In this document: piece after piece, positions 7,372 to 15,796 of the stretch
Layout of the letters: the number at the start of each line of letters is the position of its first letter
Position numbering within the stretch: position 1 is the first letter of the stretch
Virus record (IMG/VR): IMGVR_UViG_3300031957_000328
Span: 1-23,392 of that record
Reading direction: 5' to 3' (one strand)
Length of the DNA stretch: 23,392 bases
Origin: a virus
Made by a program: the position numbers and the translations under genes
Notes under the pieces: model-generated
The model's input: only the letters and a program-made list of their open reading frames with translations
What the model was told of the DNA's origin: nothing
Database searches by the model: none

Positions 7372-7379
7372 ATAACGTA
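7372..7379 (-). promoter_or_regulatory. TACGTTAT start-proximal element, candidate late promoter
   Basis: TACGTTAT, then AATAGT, then the ATG at 7365: a 6-nt spacer. It separates the tail block (ending with the tape measure gene at 7397) from the head block and would drive the protease gene and the small paralogues. Confidence 0.6.
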
Positions 7380-7396
7380 TTAATTTATTTTTTTGT

Positions 7397-9136
7397 TTAT
7401 CCTAAACTTGCACTTGTAACAATGTTTCTGTCTAACTCTTGTGCCGTACTCACATCTCCTGAAACTACAAAGGCTTGTAATGGTGGTTGATTACCTAACA
7501 ATTCAGCTATTTGATTTGTTCCACTTGTTCCTACTGTACTAAATTGAGGAGGTAAAGATGCAGTACTTGGTGCAGAGCTTGGTCTTGATGGTACAGATAC
7601 ACTCGGTGTTCCTCCACCCATACCTGCAGTTTGTGGTGTTTTAGTAGATGTTATTGCTTTAACAGTTTTTAAACCTGATATTGTCGCTGCTGCTGCTGCT
7701 GCAAAACCTAATGCTGGACCTATTATAGGTATTTTTGCAAGTGATGTGTAACTATCTTGTGCACCTTGATAGGTAGATATTAAAGCACTTGCTACGGCTG
7801 CTGCCTTACCTGCTGCAGTTTCTTTTCCTAGATTTGCTGCTAATCCTGCTAAACCTTTTTTAGCATAATCAAGTTTTTGATCTTGTGTCATTTGAGACCA
7901 CTTAATTTCTTTTTCTGCAGCGTCTGCATTAAGATCATTTATTTTACCATCAAAATCTTTTTTAAGATTAATTAACATCTCATTTTTTTCTGCTTCATCT
8001 GTTATCTCACGTTCTATAAGTGCCTTTTTAGCATCATAATCTTGTTGAAGTTCTATACGTTCTATCTCACGTTCTGTTTTACCTATAAGTGCTAATTCGT
8101 TTTGTAGGTCTTTTTGTTCTCTTAATAATGAGTTTGTGTTTGTTTGTTGCTCACTCCTAAAGCCTGTTATTTGTGCCTCAATAGCTGCTTGTTCATTAAG
8201 TGCTTCTTGATAGGCTATTTGTAAATCTACATTTTCTTTATTTTTTGATAGTTCTACCTCTGCTTGTTTAACTCTAGCAGCAGCGTTTGACATCATTGTT
8301 TTTTCTTGTTCGTCTAATAGTTTACCTAAATCCTCGTTTGCTTTTATACGTTCCTCAAAGCTTTTACTTTCATCATCTCTAATTTGTCTTAGTTCCTCTG
8401 CTTGTCTATCGTAGCTTTCAATAAGTCCTTGATTAACTGCCTCTAATTTTCTAGCAGTTTTTTCTAACTCAACATTAGAATCTGCAGCCTTAATAGTTTC
8501 TTTAACATAATCACTAGTTGCTTTAACTACTTTATTAACTACCTCTGTTCCTTTATCGAATGAATTATTTACTCCTGTTAAAACATCAACGGCTTCTTTA
8601 CCTGCACTCTTTACATCTTCTAATGCTCCTGCAAAGTCTCCACTAAATACTTTTTTTACTGCACTACCTATTAATCCTAAAGTATCTAAGTAAGATTCAA
8701 ATCTTTCTTGTATGTTTCTTTTAAAAGCATCTGCAAAGTCTATTAAAGATTGTTTAGGATCTTCAAAAATACTTTTAAAGTAACCTACTACTGTACCTAC
8801 ATTATTATCTAAGAAATTAAAGAAATCGTTAAAAGCAATAGATAAACTTTCAAAAGCAATATTAAAAGCATCAGCAACTTTTTGGTTTTGCTCAAATACT
8901 TCTTTTAGTTTTGTGAATGCAGCAAGTAATAAACCAATACCAATAGCCTTTAAAGTAGTTCCTATTTTTCTAACTCCTTTAGCCGTGTCTTTAGATGCTT
9001 TCTCAACACCTTCAAAACCTTCTGCAGTTTTATCTACATTTTTGTTAAGAGTATTAATTTCTTTATTGATTCCCTCAACATCTTTTTCTATTTTGTCGGT
9101 CTTTGCCTTTAACTCAATTATTACTTCTTTTGCCAT
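7397..9136 (-). CDS. Tape measure protein (short)
   Basis: A 579-residue protein with long heptad-like coiled coils (residues 5-60 and about 225-430), a hydrophobic segment near 63-75 (KAIGIGLLLAAFTKL) and a second Ala/Gly-rich hydrophobic stretch (GPALGFAAAAAATISGL) in the C-terminal third, followed by a Pro/Ser/Thr-rich low-complexity region. This is the usual design of siphovirus tape measure proteins, which set tail length and help DNA eject. At roughly 1.5 Å per helical residue the protein would specify a tail of about 85 nm (inference). It follows the two large tail genes and is preceded by a 45-codon ORF that overlaps its start. Confidence 0.75.
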   Translation of the reverse strand: MAKEVIIELKAKTDKIEKDVEGINKEINTLNKNVDKTAEGFEGVEKASKDTAKGVRKIGTTLKAIGIGLLLAAFTKLKEVFEQNQKVADAFNIAFESLSIAFNDFFNFLDNNVGTVVGYFKSIFEDPKQSLIDFADAFKRNIQERFESYLDTLGLIGSAVKKVFSGDFAGALEDVKSAGKEAVDVLTGVNNSFDKGTEVVNKVVKATSDYVKETIKAADSNVELEKTARKLEAVNQGLIESYDRQAEELRQIRDDESKSFEERIKANEDLGKLLDEQEKTMMSNAAARVKQAEVELSKNKENVDLQIAYQEALNEQAAIEAQITGFRSEQQTNTNSLLREQKDLQNELALIGKTEREIERIELQQDYDAKKALIEREITDEAEKNEMLINLKKDFDGKINDLNADAAEKEIKWSQMTQDQKLDYAKKGLAGLAANLGKETAAGKAAAVASALISTYQGAQDSYTSLAKIPIIGPALGFAAAAAATISGLKTVKAITSTKTPQTAGMGGGTPSVSVPSRPSSAPSTASLPPQFSTVGTSGTNQIAELLGNQPPLQAFVVSGDVSTAQELDRNIVTSASLG

Positions 9137-9258
9137 TCTTTCAATACTTTAAATGTTTCCTTAAATGTTTCAGGATATTTGTATTTACCCTTAGCTATTT
9201 TTATGTTTTCCGTTTCGCCTGTTGCTAGAGGCAGTAAGTCTAATATGTTTTTTATCAC
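9121..9258 (-). CDS. Small protein with GTG start between tail gene and tape measure
   Basis: A 45-residue ORF reading (V/M)IKNILDLLPLATGETEN, then KYKYPETFKETFKVLKEWQKK. The GTG at 9258 overlaps the TGA of the upstream 694-residue protein (GTGA) and the stop lies 16 nt inside the tape measure gene. This tight coupling, full occupancy of the gap and sensible composition support a real gene. It has no recognised family. Confidence 0.6.
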   Translation of the reverse strand: MIKNILDLLPLATGETENIKIAKGKYKYPETFKETFKVLKEWQKK

Positions 9259-11339
9259 GTTAGTACACTATTAGTATAGGTTAATGTTTTGACTATAAGT
9301 TCAATCTCTGACTTGCCTGTCTTTAGGTTTGTGCTTAAACTATTTATATAATACTCTTTTCCGTTTATTACTAAGACATCGTTTATACTATAATTTAGAA
9401 TAAAACTTTCTGGCAGTTGTGCAGTTACTTTTATTATCCTTCCTTTAAGATTAAAAGATTGCTCTATGAATTGTTGGTAAAATCTACTAAACAAACTATT
9501 TTCATTTAAATTACCAGTATATTCATTAAACTCAATTCCAAAGTTTAAACTATGACTGCTAAGTTCTGTTGAATTGGAAGGAGCATTATATGTGTCGTAT
9601 TGTGCTGAGGTAACTGGGTATTCTGATGAATCAACTAATTGATTAAAAAACATATATGGACTACCCAATGCTATCTTATCATCAAAATCAAGCCAAGCAC
9701 CATAAACTAAACCTGTTGTATCATCATTCTCATCTATTATATTTACTAATACGCTACGTTGCCCATCTACTTTTACATCATAGCTTTGTCCATCATACTT
9801 ATCTGGTGCAGAATAATTAAGGTTTCCAAATTGTTGGCTAAATTGGTTTAAGTATTTTAAACTTGTTAGTGTAACAGGTGGAGAATAATCAAAGTTAATT
9901 TTTGAATATGGTATTGGTCTGTCGATTGTGCTTTGAGTTATATCTACGTATTTAGTGATATCTCTTGTTACTCCAAGTGTCATAAAATCATCAAAGGTCT
10001 GCACATAGATTTGTGAGCTATCTCTTTTTGTGTAAGCAACTAAATTAAACATCTTAAACAAAGTTGTTAAGTAATCTATCACTTTCATATTAGGTATATA
10101 GTCTTGTATAAATAAGTTTTCGCCTAAAGTAAAAGCATTGTAAGAATAATCCCCAATTGTTGCACCAGTTCCATCTTTTAGCGTTCTAGTTATACGAACA
10201 GTTTCAGCATCAAAACTAGCACCGATATTAGAATTCAATCTAAACTCTATATCATAAGTTCGTGAGGATAATGTGCCACTATTTAAATCTCTTAATGTAA
10301 CATTAAAATTAGTAGATGGTGTCATTCTTGTTTGATAATCTAATAACTCGTTTGTTAGTTTATCTCTTGATATAATTTCTAAATCCCTATCTGCATCTGT
10401 GTCAAGAACTAATCTTATAGAATAATTATACTCATCGCTTACTACTAATTGGTTATTAGTTAAAAAATCAGTACCAGATGTAAAAGTAAAATCTGCAAAC
10501 GTTAGCTTCTTAGACCTTGTAACATAATCAATACCATAACTACCAATGCCTGAACCTGTTGAAGGTGGTTTTACTTTTTCCCTATGCAGCCATAAATAAA
10601 GATTATCAAACATTGCACTACCAAAAAAACTTTTTATACTCCCCTCATCTACCATATTAAACGTAATCCCATATTGAGTTTCTATTGCTTCAATAATACG
10701 TTTACATTTTATAGCTGGTTTTAATTGTTTATTTAGTGGTAGTGTGCCACTTGCAAAACCTACACTATGTAAATTATATGAAGGAGAAACAGATGTAGAA
10801 TCATAAACGAATATATTAGCCAAACTAATTAAAGGCAGAGTTACGTTTCTATTAGAAGTAAGAGTAGCTTTTACTCCACTACTTTGTAAACCATCTGTAA
10901 AGGCATCTAAAAGGTCGTTGTTATTTAAGACCATATCATAAGCGTTAAGAGGGTTTAAAGCACTTAAAGTTTCATCTCCGAATAAGTCTTTTAAATTGTT
11001 AGGTTTGCCAAAGAACACCACCTTATAAGTATGTGGCTTGTTGTCTTTCATTCCTACTCCATTTAGTTTTATTTGACCTATCTTAAAATCAATACCATTT
11101 AGTTTTAGTATTGCATCTACTCTAAACCTAGCATCAAAGCCATTATCTATATCAAAGTTGTAATAATGTTTGAATAGTTTGTTGTTTGTTGAGGATGCAG
11201 GTAAATTGAATTGCTTAGAAAAAGGTGCAAAGACTTTAGCAATATCTCTAATATCTTTAAGAGCCTCAGTAATTGTTACTGATTCATCTTGAAACATATC
11301 TACTCTTATGTTATTTATGTATAGTTCTAAAACTTGCAT
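9255..11339 (-). CDS. Large tail structural protein (distal tail/hub candidate)
   Basis: A 694-residue, beta-rich protein beginning MQVLELYINNIRVDMFQDES, with KVFAPFSKQFNLPASSTNN (about 36-54). It has no transmembrane segment and no enzymatic motif. Its size and its place between another tail protein and the tape measure gene resemble the distal-tail or hub proteins of Bacteroidota siphoviruses, which are generally annotated only as structural proteins. Its ATG at 11339 touches the last base of the upstream stop (TAATG), so the two are translationally coupled. The role is assigned by context. Confidence 0.55.
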   Translation of the reverse strand: MQVLELYINNIRVDMFQDESVTITEALKDIRDIAKVFAPFSKQFNLPASSTNNKLFKHYYNFDIDNGFDARFRVDAILKLNGIDFKIGQIKLNGVGMKDNKPHTYKVVFFGKPNNLKDLFGDETLSALNPLNAYDMVLNNNDLLDAFTDGLQSSGVKATLTSNRNVTLPLISLANIFVYDSTSVSPSYNLHSVGFASGTLPLNKQLKPAIKCKRIIEAIETQYGITFNMVDEGSIKSFFGSAMFDNLYLWLHREKVKPPSTGSGIGSYGIDYVTRSKKLTFADFTFTSGTDFLTNNQLVVSDEYNYSIRLVLDTDADRDLEIISRDKLTNELLDYQTRMTPSTNFNVTLRDLNSGTLSSRTYDIEFRLNSNIGASFDAETVRITRTLKDGTGATIGDYSYNAFTLGENLFIQDYIPNMKVIDYLTTLFKMFNLVAYTKRDSSQIYVQTFDDFMTLGVTRDITKYVDITQSTIDRPIPYSKINFDYSPPVTLTSLKYLNQFSQQFGNLNYSAPDKYDGQSYDVKVDGQRSVLVNIIDENDDTTGLVYGAWLDFDDKIALGSPYMFFNQLVDSSEYPVTSAQYDTYNAPSNSTELSSHSLNFGIEFNEYTGNLNENSLFSRFYQQFIEQSFNLKGRIIKVTAQLPESFILNYSINDVLVINGKEYYINSLSTNLKTGKSEIELIVKTLTYTNSVLT

Positions 11340-12481
11340 TAACGTACATTATTTATAGTTTGATTAGCAAATTCTACTTGTATAGTGTAATCAATTAGTT
11401 TGTCGTTAAGACTTGTTTTAAACCCTAAACTATTTGATGTGATTAATACAGGAAGTGTTTTATTATCGTACTCTATCCATACTCTCTCACTTAGTATAAG
11501 TTGTTTAAATAACTCATTGTTAGATTCTGGATAGTAACCACTATTAAGCGTAAGGCTTTGTTTAGCGTTCTTAGTTAGTATAGTGTTTTGATGACTGTAA
11601 GTATTATAAGAACCATTAGTTAAAATGTTTCGTTTAAACTTCTCCTCTGTTGCCGATATGCTTATACTATTCTTTTTAAACATCCATAAATCTTGATATG
11701 CTCCAAACTTATTTATAAAAGTTAGCTTGTAAGGGTTGAATTTACATTCGCTTATATTGTTTACTTTGATAACAGTAACACCCTCTATTGCGTTTATTAT
11801 AACCTCATCTACTGGGTATATAGTTTCGCCTTTTAGAAATTGTTGTAAGCATATACTATCTTCAAAAGTTCCTCCTGATCCCTCTACTCTTTCTCTGTAA
11901 TTATCTACACTTGCAGATGCAGTACTAACGTATTGTATTTGGTCTTGTATCTTCAAACCTGAAGAAGGTGTCCAAGTATGTATTTCATCTCCTTTATTAA
12001 AGAAAGCTACTGAAGTTGTTTTTTCGTTATCTACAGGTATTCTTAAAGCATCATCATCTGATTTTAATATTGTTGTGTTTGATTGTAAGTAGCCTTGTAA
12101 TAGTTGAGGGTTTGCACCTTCTTCAAAATAACCATATCCTAAAAACGCTCTTTCTCCTAAAACAGTTGTAACAACATCGCTACCACCTGTTATAGTTTCT
12201 GTAGTTCTATAATCAACATACATTGTAGTATAATCATCTGCTGCTAAAATTGAGTTAGGGTACGTTCCACTAAACTCTGCAGGAATGTAGTCTTTAATTA
12301 ACTCTGCTATTTCAAAGTTTACTTTAGCGTTTATAGCAGTCGAGGTTAATGTGTATTGTGGACTTCCTTGCCAAGTAGTCTCAGCAGCTCCTGCGTATAT
12401 TCTTAACTCAAGTTTTGCACTTGCTAGGTTAGTTGTATCTAGGTTTATAAAGTAAGGACTTATTACGTTTATCTTAGCCAT
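11339..12481 (-). CDS. Tail structural protein
   Basis: A 380-residue beta-rich protein starting MAKINVISPYFINLDTTN, with an early region (ASAKLELRIYAGAAETTWQG, 20-39) resembling an Ig-like or carbohydrate-contact fold, and NVRxx at the end. It is adjacent to and coupled with the 694-residue protein (TAATG) and with the gp10-like gene upstream (again TAATG). No motif gives a specific role. A baseplate or tail-tip structural role is the most likely by position. Confidence 0.5.
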   Translation of the reverse strand: MAKINVISPYFINLDTTNLASAKLELRIYAGAAETTWQGSPQYTLTSTAINAKVNFEIAELIKDYIPAEFSGTYPNSILAADDYTTMYVDYRTTETITGGSDVVTTVLGERAFLGYGYFEEGANPQLLQGYLQSNTTILKSDDDALRIPVDNEKTTSVAFFNKGDEIHTWTPSSGLKIQDQIQYVSTASASVDNYRERVEGSGGTFEDSICLQQFLKGETIYPVDEVIINAIEGVTVIKVNNISECKFNPYKLTFINKFGAYQDLWMFKKNSISISATEEKFKRNILTNGSYNTYSHQNTILTKNAKQSLTLNSGYYPESNNELFKQLILSERVWIEYDNKTLPVLITSNSLGFKTSLNDKLIDYTIQVEFANQTINNVR

Positions 12482-13017
12482 TATTCAAATATTATGTTTT
12501 CAATATCTTTTACAAAGTTTTCTTGTAGTTCTTCTGGTAGTTTGTCAAACGCTTGATTAAAAGGTTTAGTAAAAAACATACTAGCCTTTATACCTTTTTG
12601 AAATACACTTCTTGCTATTAAGAATTGTAAAGATTTGTTTGTTATAAATCTACCTGTTTTTTTATCTCTACCTTTTATACCTTTTCTTTTTATAAAGTCT
12701 TTAAACGCTGAGGGTGGAGGCATTCCCTTTAATCCTCTTTTTCCTCCTTTGCTTTTAAACTTGTAAGGACTACCGCTTGTGGTTTTGTCAGCGTAGTAAG
12801 AATTAGCACCTCTAACTCCCTGATCTTGGAACATTCCGTATTTCTCCATAAAAAACTTAACACCTATAGAATCTCCTGTTGTAAATGGTAGATACTCTAA
12901 ACTGTTATATAGTTTCTTGTTTACGTTTTTATTGCCCTTTGTTAGTCTTGACCTAGCTTGTTGTATTACAAACTTACCAAAGTTATTTAAAGCCTCTTTT
13001 GTTTGTTTTAACTGCAT
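12481..13017 (-). CDS. HK97 gp10-like tail completion/neck protein
   Basis: A 178-residue basic protein beginning MQLKQTKEALNNFGKFVIQQ, with an N-terminal helix, then YNSLEYLPFTTGDSIGVKFF (41-60) and a Gly/Lys-rich middle (FKSKGGKRGLKGMPPPSAF). The layout of helix, 'slow down and assemble' beta strands, and a flexible basic loop matches the HK97 gp10/tail-completion group found next to tail terminator genes. It begins 10 nt before the upstream gene ends. Assignment to this group is moderate because sequence similarity within it is always low. Confidence 0.5.
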   Translation of the reverse strand: MQLKQTKEALNNFGKFVIQQARSRLTKGNKNVNKKLYNSLEYLPFTTGDSIGVKFFMEKYGMFQDQGVRGANSYYADKTTSGSPYKFKSKGGKRGLKGMPPPSAFKDFIKRKGIKGRDKKTGRFITNKSLQFLIARSVFQKGIKASMFFTKPFNQAFDKLPEELQENFVKDIENIIFE

Positions 13018-13481
13018 ACGTTTATATCATTTGCAATTAATACATTGAATGTACAAGCTACACCTGCTAATTCATTTTCAAACCTTTCATAAAAGAACTC
13101 ACAAGAAGCATCGCCATCTATTTGGTATTTGTCTCTATATAAATCCCCTTTGCTTAATAACCCTACTAACTTATTAGCTACTGCTAGTTGTGTGTTTAGT
13201 ATATCTTGCTCGTTGTTGTTTCCCCTGAATACGTCTGTTGTTTCCTCTTTTGATTGATCTACAACATCCATACACATTACAGTTATGTTAAAGCTGAGGA
13301 CTTGTTCTTGTATAGTTGCAGAGTTTACTATAATATGTGATAAAGGAAATATAGTTTGTTTGGATAAATCTATTTCAAATATATCGCCTGTTGTTACTGT
13401 ATTGACATTCTCATCTGCTAAGAGATTAGTCTTAATAGTTTCCGTGATTTGATAATAGCCTCTTACTCCTTGATTACTCAT
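13008..13481 (-). CDS. Probable tail terminator protein
   Basis: A 157-residue alpha/beta protein beginning MSNQGVRGYYQITETIKTNL, with FPLSHIIVNSATIQEQVLSF (46-65) and a later NTQLAVANKLVGLLSKGDLY. Size, predicted fold and position between tail chaperone and gp10-like genes fit the tail terminator family that caps the tail tube at the neck. No single diagnostic motif exists for this family, so the evidence is mainly contextual. The start overlaps the end of the 40-residue membrane protein gene by 8 nt. Confidence 0.5.
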   Translation of the reverse strand: MSNQGVRGYYQITETIKTNLLADENVNTVTTGDIFEIDLSKQTIFPLSHIIVNSATIQEQVLSFNITVMCMDVVDQSKEETTDVFRGNNNEQDILNTQLAVANKLVGLLSKGDLYRDKYQIDGDASCEFFYERFENELAGVACTFNVLIANDINVCS

Positions 13482-13596
13482 TCTTTATAGATTTGTATTT
13501 AACACTAAGTAATAACATTATTAAAAAAACAATAGTGAAGAAATTCAAATGAGGTTCTCCACATATACCGAAAAAATGTTTAACTGTTTCTATCAT
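13474..13596 (-). CDS. Small single-pass membrane protein (40 residues)
   Basis: An ORF from the ATG at 13596, beginning MIETVKHFFGICGEPHLN, with one strongly hydrophobic segment (FFTIVFLIMLLLSV, about 19-32) followed by a basic end (KYKSIKNE). Its ATG overlaps the stop of the -1 frame chaperone extension (ATGA). The positive-inside pattern predicts the C-terminus in the cytoplasm. I recall similar ICGEPH mini-membrane proteins in flavobacterial phage tail clusters. The location beside tail genes does not exclude a lysis-associated (holin-like) role, but nothing demonstrates it. Confidence 0.65.
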   Translation of the reverse strand: MIETVKHFFGICGEPHLNFFTIVFLIMLLLSVKYKSIKNE

Positions 13597-13850
13597 CTAT
13601 TATATTTACTTTTTATATTGTTTGATTCTATCTCTGCCTTTTCTTTCATAAAACTTAAAGCATAAAGACAGGTGTGTATATTTAGTTTAGTGATATCTTC
13701 AAATCTTGTAATATCTCCCTGAGAGAGTCCGAAAAGTGATTGATACCATCCCCATTTCCTTCCGAAGTTAGATATTGAGCTAAGTTCGTTTCCTTGCCCT
13801 CCTCCAAAGAGTTCAGCATAGTTATCGACAAGTCCATCCCTAAATGATAA
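13593..13850 (-). CDS. -1 frame extension of the tail chaperone (gpGT-like T part)
   Basis: An 85-codon reading frame, -1 relative to the upstream chaperone, beginning after the slippery T-run at codon TTA (13850) and ending with TGA at 13593. It reads through FGRKWGWYQSLFGLSQGDIT, then NIHTCLYALSFMKEKAEIE and ends IKSKYNR, which looks clearly protein-coding. The frame is closed by a TAG at 13866-13868 just upstream of the slip site and has no ATG until near its end, so the whole stretch can only be translated by frameshifting. Predicted fusion: 161 residues of the 0 frame plus 85, or 246 in total, analogous to lambda gpGT that recruits tail tube and tape measure proteins. Confidence 0.8.
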   Translation of the reverse strand, partial: LSFRDGLVDNYAELFGGGQGNELSSISNFGRKWGWYQSLFGLSQGDITRFEDITKLNIHTCLYALSFMKEKAEIESNNIKSKYNR

Positions 13851-14332
13851 AAAAAAAGTATCGAACTAAGTACGGCATCCATTGGCATATCTTTCATCTT
13901 ATCAGGATCATCTCCTGTGTAGTCCTCTATCAAATATTTATCATCGTGCTTTTGTTTGATTGGTCTGTATAGGACATTCATTGCTCTATGTATGTTGTCC
14001 ATATCTCCAATGTACGTATCTAAGTCAATATACTCTCCAAAACTAATATCTTCTAACTTAGGTACAAAACCATAAGTCTTACCTTTCATTTTAAACTCTC
14101 TCACTAGCTTAGGCTTCTCATTAAACATATCAGTTAGTATAAGTGTAATGTCTTGAATACTTTTAGCTTTCATTTGCATTATCGTATCGCCTCTTAGTCC
14201 ACAAAAGATTTCAATCATCTTAATAGCTAAGAAGTTCTCATCTGTGTTGTTTCCTTGAATCTTTAGATACCTTTGATATTTATCTAGTGTAATCTCACTA
14301 AGAGTATCAGGAATGTAAACTTCTAGTTTCAT
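13682..14332 (-). CDS. Tail assembly chaperone (gpG-like), 0-frame product
   Basis: A 216-residue protein beginning MKLEVYIPDTLSEITLDKYQ, mostly helical, with KMIEIFCGLRGDTIMQMKAK (38-57) and a conserved-looking FGEYIDLDTYIGDM then AMNVLYRPIKQKH. This matches the pattern of tail assembly chaperones in Bacteroidota phages. It is produced when ribosomes do not slip at the T9 run (13849-13857). The 0-frame C-terminus after the slip site (FYHLGMDLSITM... to DLKISLN) overlaps the -1 extension for about 170 nt. It is preceded at 6 nt by TACGTTAT (14339-14346) and is the first tail gene after the terminase pair. Confidence 0.75.
   Translation of the reverse strand: MKLEVYIPDTLSEITLDKYQRYLKIQGNNTDENFLAIKMIEIFCGLRGDTIMQMKAKSIQDITLILTDMFNEKPKLVREFKMKGKTYGFVPKLEDISFGEYIDLDTYIGDMDNIHRAMNVLYRPIKQKHDDKYLIEDYTGDDPDKMKDMPMDAVLSSILFFYHLGMDLSITMLNSLEEGKETNLAQYLTSEGNGDGINHFSDSLREILQDLKISLN
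13849..13857 (-). promoter_or_regulatory. T9 slippery site for -1 programmed frameshifting
   Basis: Nine consecutive T on the minus strand. In the 0 frame they read CTT TTT TTT TAT, giving the perfect slippery heptamer T TTT TTT. One-base backward slippage joins the 0 frame to an 85-codon open -1 frame. I did not model a downstream stimulatory pseudoknot. Slippage at such a run could also occur at the transcript level (RNA polymerase stuttering). Confidence 0.75.
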
Positions 14333-14338
14333 ATATAT

Positions 14339-14346
14339 ATAACGTA
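14339..14346 (-). promoter_or_regulatory. TACGTTAT start-proximal element, candidate late promoter
   Basis: TACGTTAT, then ATATAT, then the ATG at 14332: a 6-nt spacer. It lies in the 34-nt gap after the terminase large subunit gene and would start the tail-gene unit. TTTAAAA lies 12 nt upstream of its ACG, the same arrangement as at the terminase element (15797-15804). Confidence 0.6.
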
Positions 14347-14366
14347 AAATTAAAAACTTTTAAAAA

Positions 14367-15536
14367 CTATCTTATAGCGTATTGTCCTCTATTAGGATTC
14401 TTTAGTTGCATCATTAAAGCGTATCTAGCTGCATCAATGCAATCAGGGTGTGTACCTGTGGGTTTTTGTAGATTGTTACCCTCTTTGTCTTTTGCCCATA
14501 CATAACCCTGTAACTCCCTAATAAGATTCTTAGACTGTGATGTAATGTAGATTTCGTTTTGGTTGATTAGGTTAATACCATAGACTATTGAATCTCTACC
14601 CTTTGTTACTGCAAAGACTTTGTGTCCATAGTTTCTTAGTTCTTGTATTGACTTAGGCTCTGCACTATCTGCATATATGTTTTCTCGTATCTCATTAGTC
14701 TTAATAAAATAACTTAGGTCTCTATTAAGCATTCCCTTTTGATAAAGTACCTCATCAAATATGTAAGATTGATTCCATTTGTAAAGTTTTATAATCGTGC
14801 TTGGATCTACAGAGTAGCCAAAATCTAAGCCTGCACATAATAACCTAGCCTCCTCTGGAATAGTGTCTATAGGTTTCCAATCAGGAATACATACACCCTC
14901 TAAACTGCCTATCTGTCCTAGTCCGTAAACTTGCCACCAATTTGCCCAGTAGGTTGAGGTCTTTCCTTTCTCTCTAGCTTTTTCTATTTCTTTTACTATA
15001 GTATCAGGTAGGCTATCGTTGTCTTTGTAGGTTAGGGTTATGAAGTTCGCATCTTGTTGTCCTATAAGTTCCTTATCTACCCAGAATAGATTAGCAGGGT
15101 TATAGTCTAACCAAATATTACTTGATGTTCTAACTGCTAATTGTTGATAGGAATCAAAGCTAACATTGTTACATTCGTTAATAAATAAATCAGTTCTTCT
15201 AGCTCCTCTTAGTTTGTCTGGTTGGTCTGTAGAAAAGAACTCAATATAACTACCATTACTAAAAACGTATTTTAAGGTACTTTTGTTGAACTTTCTATCA
15301 TCATACCTATGTAACCCCTTTAAGATGTTTAAGAAGTCTTTTAAAGCACCTCTACGTAAGTGTGGTATAGATTCAGATACGATGCTTATTTCTTTTCCTT
15401 TGTTTCTTATTGCATAATCTATAAGGATAGATATAATAGCTATTGTTTTACCTGCCGATGATCCTCCTCTTACTATACGAACTCTTTTATCTAGTTCTCT
15501 TAATCTTTGTAGTGCTGAGGTTTTTGTTACTTGCAT
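14367..15536 (-). CDS. terL: Terminase large subunit
   Basis: A 389-residue packaging motor of the PBSX-like type. The N-terminal ATPase has a Walker A RIVRGGSSAGKT (20-31), an adenine-motif-like start, and a Walker B with catalytic Glu in DLFINE (116-121), followed by WLDYNPAN (142-149). The C-terminal RNase H-like nuclease has candidate metal-binding Asp in CAGLDFGYS (D238), IYADSAEP (D290) and HPDCIDAARYA (D365). It binds portal, cleaves concatemers and pumps DNA. Translation is coupled to the small subunit (its ATG overlaps the preceding stop). All expected motifs are present, so it appears intact. The length is at the short end for the family. Confidence 0.93.
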   Translation of the reverse strand: MQVTKTSALQRLRELDKRVRIVRGGSSAGKTIAIISILIDYAIRNKGKEISIVSESIPHLRRGALKDFLNILKGLHRYDDRKFNKSTLKYVFSNGSYIEFFSTDQPDKLRGARRTDLFINECNNVSFDSYQQLAVRTSSNIWLDYNPANLFWVDKELIGQQDANFITLTYKDNDSLPDTIVKEIEKAREKGKTSTYWANWWQVYGLGQIGSLEGVCIPDWKPIDTIPEEARLLCAGLDFGYSVDPSTIIKLYKWNQSYIFDEVLYQKGMLNRDLSYFIKTNEIRENIYADSAEPKSIQELRNYGHKVFAVTKGRDSIVYGINLINQNEIYITSQSKNLIRELQGYVWAKDKEGNNLQKPTGTHPDCIDAARYALMMQLKNPNRGQYAIR

Positions 15537-15769
15537 TAATCAATAAATAAAGGCACATCTTCGTTTACGTGAATGTCCTTAGTTTCTCTTGGTTTACCTG
15601 CTACATAGTTGTAGTAGAGTTGTACATATTTAAAGTCTCCCTTTTCTAAACCTTTTTTAAGAGCTTCAAATGCTAATGGTTCTAAAGGCGTTAGCTTTTC
15701 TACTAACTTTAATTCCTCGTCTTTAGGCTTTCTACCTGAATTGTCTCTTTTACCTCCGTGTTTACTCAT
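15536..15769 (-). CDS. Terminase small subunit-like protein (short)
   Basis: A 77-residue protein beginning MSKHGGKRDNSGRKPKDEEL, with the Gly/Arg-rich GGxRxxSGRKPK motif seen at the start of many phage terminase small subunits, then AFEALKKGLEKGDFKYVQLY (34-53), typical of the oligomerisation part, and NYVAGKPRETKDI. It is half the length of common small subunits and lacks an obvious N-terminal helix-turn-helix, although the basic AT-hook-like stretch could bind DNA. Coupling to the large subunit gene supports the call. Its ATG has no TACGTTAT at 6 nt; instead a palindrome separates it from the element 28 nt upstream. Confidence 0.7.
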   Translation of the reverse strand: MSKHGGKRDNSGRKPKDEELKLVEKLTPLEPLAFEALKKGLEKGDFKYVQLYYNYVAGKPRETKDIHVNEDVPLFID

Positions 15770-15773
15770 CTTG

Positions 15774-15794
15774 AAAAAACTTGATTAATCAAGT
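15774..15794 (-). terminator. 16-bp perfect palindrome plus T-tract (terminator or operator)
   Basis: ACTTGATTAATCAAGT (15779-15794) is a perfect palindrome; on the minus strand it ends in six T, so it can fold as a 6-bp A+T-rich hairpin with TTAA loop and T-tract. It lies 24-44 nt after the stop of the PP-loop gene and only 2 nt downstream of the TACGTTAT element. It may terminate the replication operon, or act as an operator covering the start of the late transcript. The stem is weak for a terminator (two G-C pairs). Confidence 0.45.
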
Positions 15795-15796
15795 AT

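Noticed and set aside
15779-15794. Palindrome at the terminase start as an attachment or packaging site
   Set aside because: A single dyad with no integrase nearby gives no support for attP; cos or pac function cannot be judged from one window.
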